From Verrucomicrobiota bacterium (lineage in GTDB: Bacteria > Verrucomicrobiota > Verrucomicrobiia > Limisphaerales > JAHEOI01): a stretch of DNA of 15,599 bases. Below, piece by piece: positions 1-5,874 of this stretch. The notes under the pieces were generated by a model. The model was not told the DNA's origin and ran no database searches. It saw only the letters and a program-made list of their open reading frames with translations. Position numbers and translations under genes: made by a program. How positions within the stretch are numbered: the first letter of the stretch is position 1; each line of letters begins with the position of its first letter. The DNA is taken from NCBI GenBank assembly GCA_018610125.1, contig JAHEOI010000277.1:1-15599 (forward strand), written 5' to 3'.

Positions 1-595
1 CGCGGCGACGCATGATGTCCCCCGGAGACCTGCTTGCCGTTGACGGCCAAACTGATCTCCCCGTCTCGGCAAGCAACCTGATAATGGTTCCAATGACCTG
101 CTGGCCGACAACGTCGCGCTTGGAAGACTGCGCATCCAGCCGTTGGGGGTGCGGTCGGTTCGGTGTGAGCTCGGCACCATGGATCGCAAAGACATCCCCG
201 TGACTCGTACAATTTTCGGTGTTCCGCCCATCCAGGACCTGGACCTCCATGGCTCGCGTGAAGGGCACGCCTCGGGCACGTAACGGATCACTCCAAACAA
301 ATACCCCAGCATTCCCACCCCGATGCAAGTGCTTCCACTCCAGTTCCAAAATACAATTCTCATACTGCTTTTCTGTGCGCATGACCCCGGTCGGCTTACC
401 GGTGCAGAGAATCACCCCCTCGCGTACGCGAAAGGTCTCCGGGGCCACATTGACATCCACCCATCCGGAAAGATCCCGTCCATTGAAAAGCGATCAAAAC
501 TCATCCGAGGCTTCCGGCGCTGCCCCCACGTTAGACAGACCGGTTCCAATCCACACCACCGCGACCGCGACAGCGTATCTCATGCTATGGCTCAT
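1..595 (-). pseudogene. Decayed DUF1080 (3-keto-disaccharide hydrolase family) gene, partial at left edge
   Basis: Reading the minus strand from ATG at 595 gives a signal-peptide-like start (MSHSMRYAVAVAVVWIG, ending near VGAAPEA). Family landmarks follow: SLFNGRDLSGW, VILCTGKPTGVMRT, LELEWKH, GNAGVFVW, AMEVQVLDG and HGDVFAIHGAELTPNRPHP. The frame is broken three times. Codon 34 is TGA (496-494), just before SLFNGRDLSGW. A +1 shift at the C-run opposite 145-149 is needed to read NGWMRSLP. A second +1 shift near 118-125 is needed to read RRCRPAGHWNHYQV and DGEISLAVNGKQVSGG, which then stays open to the edge. Members of this family are secreted jelly-roll proteins linked to sugar metabolism in Planctomycetota and Verrucomicrobiota. 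With three lesions in about 375 bases the gene is very probably dead, unless the assembly is poor. ATG at 583 is an alternative start. The 3' end lies outside the window. Confidence 0.85.
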
Positions 596-830
596 GTTAG
601 GCAAAATACACCACCCGGATCGATTCCTTCCATGCATTTCTAGTTCCCTCACGAAGTCTTGCCGTCTACTTTATCGTTAACGAACGCTCGTGATGAGCTC
701 CAGATCGCCCTCCCTAGCTCCCGGGTGCCCCGGCTCTTCGCCCTGCTCCCTCTACCCAGCCAAGAAAGACTTGTAGCCTTTTACTTCGGCGAATATCCTG
801 GAAGCCGTTGGAACTGGAGCTCCAAGCCCT
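596..830. other. Divergent intergenic region, no gene seen
   Basis: These 235 bases separate the DUF1080 pseudogene (minus) from the methyltransferase gene (plus). No reading frame here has family-like content. Frames that run from this stretch into the methyltransferase gene are out of phase with it, and the methyltransferase frame itself is closed by a TAG at 774-776. Promoters for both flanking genes should lie here, but I found no convincing -35/-10 pair. Confidence 0.5.
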
Positions 831-1532
831 ATGATCATCCACAAGTTAATTCGCCATTATTGCTCGCATGGAGCGGATTCGGAATTTTATCGAATTCAGG
901 CTATCGACGCGACCAAGTGGATGCGGCGCAAAGGTATCAAATTCGAAGGACCTTTTTCCGTCATCGACCTTGGATGCGGACATGGCGTATTTGGAGAAGA
1001 GCTCAAAGCCATAGGTTGCCATGTGACCTTCGTAGACATGAACAACACCCTGAGCGAGAGACTCGACACCAACCCGTTTGTTCGTCGCGATATAGACCGC
1101 GAAGGTCTGAACGGCCTGGGCACCTATGATTTAGTGATTTGCTCCAACGTTTTTGAACATCTTTCTCGCCCAAAGTCCTTTATCGAGCACGTACATGAGC
1201 TCATTAACCCCGGTGGGCACCTGTATCTCAGTTGGACCAACTGGCTGTCACCATGGGGAGGCCACGACTTTTCCCCGTTTCATTTTTTTGGGCCACGTCT
1301 GGGACCATGGCTTTGGGACAAGGTCGTTAGACGCCCCCGCATGCTCCATCCCTTCGGAAATCTTTTTCCTGTACATATTGGAAAAACACTCAAATGGGTC
1401 ACAAGCAATGGCCATTTACGCGTCGAAGGCATCGCTCCACGTTATTACACCGAGCTTGATATCCTCCTTAAGATACCAGTGTTGAGGGAGTTTACAGCAT
1501 GGAATTGCGTCATCCTCGCGAAACGAGTATAA
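831..1532 (+). CDS. Class I SAM-dependent methyltransferase
   Basis: A 233-residue protein with a Rossmann-type methyltransferase fold. Motif I is VIDLGCGHG (residues 44-52). An acidic residue ends strand beta2 (VDMN, 68-71), followed by YDLVICSNVFEHL (99-111) and the post-motif NPGGHLYLSW (126-135). This is the usual Methyltransf_11-like layout, so it probably moves a methyl group from S-adenosylmethionine to a small or glycan-type acceptor in the cytoplasm. The C-terminal half carries a distinctive run, WLSPWGGHDFSPFHFFGP (138-155), and then PRYY (203-206), which may form the acceptor pocket. There is no signal peptide or membrane segment. The ATG is the only start after the in-frame TAG at 774-776. 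A GGAG lies about ten bases upstream. It is monocistronic by position: the gene before it is divergent and the one after it begins 189 bases later. The substrate cannot be read from the sequence. Confidence 0.85.
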   Translation: MIIHKLIRHYCSHGADSEFYRIQAIDATKWMRRKGIKFEGPFSVIDLGCGHGVFGEELKAIGCHVTFVDMNNTLSERLDTNPFVRRDIDREGLNGLGTYDLVICSNVFEHLSRPKSFIEHVHELINPGGHLYLSWTNWLSPWGGHDFSPFHFFGPRLGPWLWDKVVRRPRMLHPFGNLFPVHIGKTLKWVTSNGHLRVEGIAPRYYTELDILLKIPVLREFTAWNCVILAKRV

Positions 1533-1554
1533 AGGACGGGCTGTCAAAATGCAT

Positions 1555-1583
1555 TTGTCGGTTGACTAGGCACCGGTTAGAAT
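1555..1583 (+). promoter_or_regulatory. Candidate sigma70-type promoter of sulfatase 1
   Basis: A -35-like TTGTCG (1555-1560) and a -10-like TAGAAT (1578-1583) are separated by 17 bases. Transcription would begin near 1590, giving a leader of about 130 bases that contains the hairpin at 1675-1695. This is a consensus match by eye only. Confidence 0.35.
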
Positions 1584-1674
1584 GGTAGCCGGCTTGGAAC
1601 GGTTGGCTGGAACGGGATAAAGGCCACCGGATGCCGGATTTGTGGAAAACTCATGGGGAGTATCGTCGTCAGAC

Positions 1675-1695
1675 ACTGCCCACGGTCTGGGCAGT
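1675..1695 (+). promoter_or_regulatory. Perfect 8-bp hairpin in the leader of sulfatase 1
   Basis: ACTGCCCA (1675-1682) and TGGGCAGT (1688-1695) are perfect inverted repeats around the five-base loop CGGTC. The hairpin ends about ten bases before the ribosome-binding site (AAAAAAGGA, 1705ff). No T-run follows, so it is not a classical terminator. It could be an operator for a dimeric regulator, an mRNA-stabilising structure, or chance. Confidence 0.4.
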
Positions 1696-1721
1696 CAAAC
1701 CTTAAAAAAGGAATAACACTT

Positions 1722-3095
1722 ATGCCCTTGACTCAATGGATGACTTCACTGTTGCTCTTGGCCGTGCCTTTAGGCATGGCTGCCGCTGAGAGCACACCGC
1801 CTCGCCCGAACATTGTGCTGATCTTTTGCGATGATCTCGGTTACAATGACCTTGGCTGCTATGGCTCAAAAGAGCACGATACACCTAACATAGACAAGCT
1901 TGCCGACAAAGGCACACGGTTCACCGATTTCTACGTGACGGCGCCGGTCTGCACCCCTTCTCGCGCATCGTTGATGACCGGTTGTTATCCACGACGAGTG
2001 AGCATGCACGAGGATGCAAACGGTCGATGGGTGCTTTTTCCCGGGGCACGAAAAGGACTGAATCCCGACGAGGTCACGATCGCTGAGCTACTCAAACAGG
2101 CCGACTATGCCACCGCCTGCATCGGCAAGTGGCATCTGGGCGATCAAAAGCGATTCCTGCCGACGAATCAGGGATTTGATCGATACTTCGGTATCCCCTA
2201 TTCCAACGACATGGGCCATGCCCGAGCCAACAGTAACTATCCACCACTGCCGTTGTTACGGAATGAGACAGTGATCGAAAAAGAGCCGGACCAGTCGCAA
2301 ATCACCCGTCGCTACACCGAGGAAGCAATTCAGTTCATCAAGACGCAGCGGGATCGCCCTTTCTTTCTTTATCTGCCGCATACGTTTCCGCATTGGCCGC
2401 ACCATGCCTCCGACCCCTTTGATGGCAAGTCCGAGGGAGGCCCATTTGGCGACACGGTCGAGGAGATTGATTGGTCCACAGGCCGAATCATGCAAACGCT
2501 CCGCGAGCAGGGGATCGCGAAAGAGACGCTGGTCATATTCACTTCGGACAATGGCGGGCCCACTCACCATGGGAGCTCCAATCACCCATTACGCGGCGGC
2601 AAGGGCAATACCTGGGAGGGTGGCCTGCGTGTTCCCTGCATTATCCGGTGGCCGGGTCATGTCCCGGCAAGCCGCGTCTGTCATGAGCTGACGACCTCGA
2701 TGGATTTCTATCCAACTCTGGCCAACCTGGCGGGAGCCCGGATTCCTGAAGACCGCATCATCGACGGCAAAGACATTACCCATCTTCTCCTCGGCGAGCC
2801 CGGGGCCCAGTCGCCTCATATCGCCTTTTACTATTATCGCGTCAAGGCGCTCGAGGCGGTGCGATCCGGCGAGTGGAAGCTGCGCGTTAAAAGCGATACC
2901 CCCCAGCTATTCAATCTTCGGCGTGATATCGGCGAGCAACACAACGTCGCGAGCCGACACCCCTTGATCGTCAAACGATTGCAGGCCTTGGCCGACGTAG
3001 CGCGAAGGGACCTTGGAGATGGCGACCGAAAAGGCAAGAGCCAACGCCCCGCGGACTACGTGAATGAGGCCGAGCCGTTGACTCGAGGTAAATGA
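1722..3095 (+). CDS. Secreted formylglycine-dependent sulfatase (sulfatase 1)
   Basis: A 457-residue type I sulfatase of the alkaline-phosphatase superfamily, expected to hydrolyse sulfate esters outside the cytoplasm. A signal peptide covers about residues 1-22 (LLLLAVPLGMAAA). The metal-binding DD pair is at 37-38. The active-site signature CTPSR puts the formylglycine cysteine at Cys77. GKWHLG (135-140), HTFPHWPH (220-227), TSDNGG (274-279) and GGKGNTWEGG (292-301) complete the catalytic core. The C-terminus has the usual strand region ending in FNLRRDIGEQHN. The start at 1722 is preferred over an in-frame ATG at 1653. It has AAGGA at a proper distance and begins directly with the signal peptide, whereas the earlier start adds 23 residues of hairpin-encoded sequence. 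It converges with the lyase gene 24 bases away, which suggests action on the same glycan. Activation needs a formylglycine-generating or anaerobic maturase, not seen here. The sulfatase subfamily and substrate are unknown. Confidence 0.93.
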   Translation: MPLTQWMTSLLLLAVPLGMAAAESTPPRPNIVLIFCDDLGYNDLGCYGSKEHDTPNIDKLADKGTRFTDFYVTAPVCTPSRASLMTGCYPRRVSMHEDANGRWVLFPGARKGLNPDEVTIAELLKQADYATACIGKWHLGDQKRFLPTNQGFDRYFGIPYSNDMGHARANSNYPPLPLLRNETVIEKEPDQSQITRRYTEEAIQFIKTQRDRPFFLYLPHTFPHWPHHASDPFDGKSEGGPFGDTVEEIDWSTGRIMQTLREQGIAKETLVIFTSDNGGPTHHGSSNHPLRGGKGNTWEGGLRVPCIIRWPGHVPASRVCHELTTSMDFYPTLANLAGARIPEDRIIDGKDITHLLLGEPGAQSPHIAFYYYRVKALEAVRSGEWKLRVKSDTPQLFNLRRDIGEQHNVASRHPLIVKRLQALADVARRDLGDGDRKGKSQRPADYVNEAEPLTRGK

Positions 3096-3122
3096 GGCCG
3101 GGGGAAAAGCACGGCAGCCTCA
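3093..3122. terminator. Inverted repeat spanning both stop codons of convergent genes
   Basis: TGAGGC (3093-3098) and GCCTCA (3117-3122) are perfect inverted repeats. Each arm begins with the TGA stop of one of the two converging genes, sulfatase 1 and the lyase. The inner bases CCG and CGG could extend the stem with a bulge. No clear T-tract is present, so this is at most a weak two-way terminator. Confidence 0.3.
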
Positions 3123-5372
3123 CCGCTGACGTGGGTCCTCCGTGACCAGACGGATCTGTTGATTGCTCCCGGGAGGGATCACTGCCTTGAGCCATCCCTC
3201 CCCCTTGTTCTTCACCTCCAAAGATTCGTCGCCAAGTTGCACATTGGTTATCTCGGGATGGAAAAATTTCACCGAGGTCTCTTCCTCTGCGTGAATACGA
3301 CCTTTTGTTCCGCGTAGGTGCAGACTTACTCGTTTCTTGGAGACGAGCCCGATATTCCGGTGGCGGAAGCGAGTCCCCTTGCGCACAAAGTAAAACCGGA
3401 CGGAGCCCCCTTCCCGGCGAAACAGGGCCACCTTTCCCTGAAACGCAACACCGTGCGCCACCTCATACCCTTTGTCCCCTTCCGTCGCATAAACATAATC
3501 CCGCGGCCCTGACCGGTGAGACAGCCGCACCCCCGTTGCCCCATCACCAGAGAGGCGGCTGAGCTCCGGTTTCGGGTGTCCTCTGTTATAAGGGTAGAGC
3601 GCCGTGATGAGCTCGGAGGTTCCATCCCGCTCGGTCGGAAAGACCGCTTCCAACCGGTAATGCTCCTTCTTATCCGCCCGAGCCGATCCGGATGGCGAGA
3701 GCTCTCGATGAACGTGTCCGGGACTGCTTCCATAGAAGATAGCCAGACGATTTGTCTTGGCCCGGTTGAAAAGCTCGGTCTTGGCATCATACTCGGCCTT
3801 CGCAACCCGTACTTTCGGCTTCGTCTCCGTGGAAGGATGCAAGTAGTGGTGGATGGTCTCACCCTTCCCGGATCGCACTTCGTCCACGGTAAGGAAATAG
3901 CCACCGACTCCATCCTGCGCGTAAACGAGGAATAAGCTGCGGATAAACGACGCATCCGCAGGCAAGGCATCCCCGGAAAGCCCCGCCCCATAATCCAAGC
4001 CATGACTGATTAATCCTTCCTCCAGGCCCGCGCCGGTGCGGCTGGCATGCTCCTTTCCATCGATAGTCAAGGTGTTGTTCCGCTTCGCCGGCCGTGTCGG
4101 CGGTCCAAGCCAGCCCCCATTCATCAGCAACCGCGCGCCGTAGGCGGACAGAGAGAGGGCATTGATCTCCTGATTCATGTGCCAGTCCGGATGCACCGTG
4201 ATGTTGTATAAAGCCGCAGCCAGCGAGCTCGGAGAATCTTCCGGCTCGCGGAGAAAGGCGCCGCCGTCCGGATATAGCCGACTGCTGGGCACCTTTGGCT
4301 TGTAATCCTTGCGTTTTAAGACATAGGCAAGCACGTGTCCCGGCGGCTCACGCCCCTCCAAAGCCCAGGCCATGTACCGGGCGGCCAGCGGGTCGAACCG
4401 ACCGACACGGTAAGCCAAGGCCGGATTTCCAAACGCCGGCTCGGTTGAGCCGGCGGAATACCGATCCGGGATAAAATCCCCGAACGCGTGGAACTGTCTC
4501 GCGGGTGTCACCGAGGAGCCATACAGCCAGCGATAAAATCGCTCCAGCCGCGGATCGTCGTAATAGCGCTCGTCGATCCCAGTGAACTCCAGGACATCGG
4601 CATACCCGGTTTTTTGCGGTCGCGAATCACTGCTGACAAGCCGCGCCCAAGCATAGGTCGTAGCCACCGTGCTCACACCGTCCTCGGTCATCTGTGTCAC
4701 ATAATGCTTGTAATATCGGTCGTCCGGCTTCGTTCGCGTTCCGTTATAGACCGCCCATGTGCCTTTAGCCCCGAGGCGGGCCAGTTCCCACGCCCCTTTC
4801 TCATTGATTTTTCCAAGCTGTCGATCGATGACCGATTCACACGCCGCAATCTTGGGTTGAGGCAGATCCTCTTGGACAATATCCAACGCAATGATGGCCA
4901 CAAAGGCCGCCGCACTGGACGGCACCACCCCACTCCAGCGTTGACTCTCATCGAACACGACGTCCGCAAGCTCATTGGTAATCTTTTCGTAGACGCGGTG
5001 CGCATGCTTTGTTTTCCTGTCCGGATCCACGATGTAGGCAAGTGCACAGGCCCCAAGATAACGCTGCAAACGAATTGGTCCCCTTCCACCGTCAAAGGAT
5101 TCTATGCCGCCGGCTGCTCTTTCCAAAGCGTTTTCCTTCATCGTACGCCACGGCTCTTCAGAAGCTCGCTTCCGCAACTCCGGGAACTGTTCCCGTGTGC
5201 AGATCAAAAACGGATGCTCCCGAGGTGTTTGCTTCGTCGACGCATCGATAGAAGCTGCAAAATTCAGAAGTAGAAATAGAATTACTCCGGCTGTGAGGTG
5301 CCCTGCCGTTCGAGCCGAATAGTGAGCACTCACCGGTTCATTCTTGCGAAAAATCAGATCGCTGAGTTTCAT
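3120..5372 (-). CDS. Secreted heparinase II/III-family polysaccharide lyase
   Basis: A 750-residue protein with a signal peptide whose hydrophobic core is at about 27-41 (cleavage perhaps after ASIDA). HPFLICTREQFPELRKRA (53-70) is a typical opening for alginate-lyase/heparinase-type toroid domains. An alpha-helical region follows to about residue 370. The heparinase II/III-like beta region then begins with HPDWHMNQEINALSLSAYG (394-412) and NNTLTIDGKEH (432-442). The first corresponds to the family's H-x-N/Q-x-x-N-x-F/L-x-L-x-AYG segment, the second to its conserved HNTL-IDG strand. The length fits the family. The expected reaction is beta-elimination of a uronic-acid polysaccharide in the periplasm or outside the cell. 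The ATG lacks a clear Shine-Dalgarno sequence; a GTG at codon 14 would give a shorter n-region. The gene converges with sulfatase 1. The exact substrate (alginate, glycosaminoglycan-like, ulvan-like or other) is not readable. Confidence 0.8.
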   Translation of the reverse strand: MKLSDLIFRKNEPVSAHYSARTAGHLTAGVILFLLLNFAASIDASTKQTPREHPFLICTREQFPELRKRASEEPWRTMKENALERAAGGIESFDGGRGPIRLQRYLGACALAYIVDPDRKTKHAHRVYEKITNELADVVFDESQRWSGVVPSSAAAFVAIIALDIVQEDLPQPKIAACESVIDRQLGKINEKGAWELARLGAKGTWAVYNGTRTKPDDRYYKHYVTQMTEDGVSTVATTYAWARLVSSDSRPQKTGYADVLEFTGIDERYYDDPRLERFYRWLYGSSVTPARQFHAFGDFIPDRYSAGSTEPAFGNPALAYRVGRFDPLAARYMAWALEGREPPGHVLAYVLKRKDYKPKVPSSRLYPDGGAFLREPEDSPSSLAAALYNITVHPDWHMNQEINALSLSAYGARLLMNGGWLGPPTRPAKRNNTLTIDGKEHASRTGAGLEEGLISHGLDYGAGLSGDALPADASFIRSLFLVYAQDGVGGYFLTVDEVRSGKGETIHHYLHPSTETKPKVRVAKAEYDAKTELFNRAKTNRLAIFYGSSPGHVHRELSPSGSARADKKEHYRLEAVFPTERDGTSELITALYPYNRGHPKPELSRLSGDGATGVRLSHRSGPRDYVYATEGDKGYEVAHGVAFQGKVALFRREGGSVRFYFVRKGTRFRHRNIGLVSKKRVSLHLRGTKGRIHAEEETSVKFFHPEITNVQLGDESLEVKNKGEGWLKAVIPPGSNQQIRLVTEDPRQR

Positions 5373-5418
5373 ATCGTTTTTGGCTCGGGAGATTGCGTGT
5401 TAACGGAACTTGTCTGGC

Positions 5419-5448
5419 ATGCTACTCCTCACTTGTCCAAAGCGTCAA
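5419..5448 (-). promoter_or_regulatory. Candidate sigma70-type promoter of the lyase gene
   Basis: On the minus strand a -35-like TTGACG (5448-5443) and a -10-like TAGCAT (5424-5419) are 18 bases apart. The start point would be near 5411, leaving a leader of about 40 bases before the ATG at 5372. The -35 matches five of six consensus bases and the -10 four of six. Confidence 0.4.
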
Positions 5449-5655
5449 TCACAGTCCGGGGCTTGAGTAAGGCCTGTCGTCGCTGACCACCAGCGTTTGT
5501 CTGAAAAAGACTCTTCGAGCAAGTCGATTCACGAATGATCCTCACATTTTACGATAATTCGGCGGGGGTGTTTCCAGGTGTGGTCCGTGTCTTCGCGACG
5601 CGAATAAACCCGATTGGGTCTGTGTTTGGTGTGGCAACCTTGAGTGAGGAAAATA

Positions 5656-5690
5656 CCCCCTCATCCTAGCCTTCTCCCCTTCAGAAGGGG
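5656..5690. repeat. REP-like palindromic element (half copy)
   Basis: A perfect hairpin has arms CCCCTTC (5676-5682) and GAAGGGG (5684-5690) around a single A. CCCTCA at 5658-5663 lies 12 bases in front. The element at 12042-12100 has the same order: CCCTCA, then a pyrimidine-rich arm ending in TC, a central A, then the complementary arm beginning with GA. This copy lacks the closing GTGAGGGC arm. Extragenic elements rich in CCCTCACC/CTCTCCC are common in many bacterial genomes. Confidence 0.6.
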
Positions 5691-5720
5691 CACAAACTTA
5701 ACGCACCCTTCGTGAACAAA

Positions 5721-5740
5721 CGCCCCCTCTTCGAAGGGCG
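5721..5740. repeat. Imperfect hairpin next to the REP-like element
   Basis: CGCC (5721-5724) and GGCG (5737-5740) enclose the palindrome CTTCGAAG (5729-5736) with four unpaired bases on the left. It sits 30 bases from the 5656-5690 element and has similar C-rich/G-rich arms, so it may be a diverged second copy. Confidence 0.35.
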
Positions 5741-5874
5741 AGTTGAAAACGGCGAATTTCCGAACCACATTACGCTTAACTGTGCGAAAGGTGGGTCTCT
5801 GTGGCTCCTCTTAAGGTCAGAGGCTCTGCAGGGCGTTGTATGGTAAAACGACTCAATTTAGGCGAGTGATTCAT

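Larger units (their letters stand above)
5373..5874. other. Divergent non-coding region with hairpins
   Basis: About 500 bases between the lyase gene (minus) and the DUF2339 gene (plus). It holds the candidate lyase promoter near 5419-5448, a REP-like half element at 5656-5690 and an imperfect hairpin at 5721-5740. No convincing coding sequence was seen. Confidence 0.6.

Noticed and set aside
494..496. In-frame TGA as a possible selenocysteine or reassigned codon
   Set aside because: The same gene carries two frameshifts, the TGA position is not a catalytic Cys position in the family, and intact neighbours end in TGA.
5400..5420. Six-codon minus-strand reading frame (MPDKFR) with GAGGAG just upstream, in the lyase leader
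   Set aside because: It overlaps the candidate -10 box, is too short to judge, and a good ribosome-binding site beside a chance ATG is not rare. It would be a leader peptide only if transcription starts further upstream.
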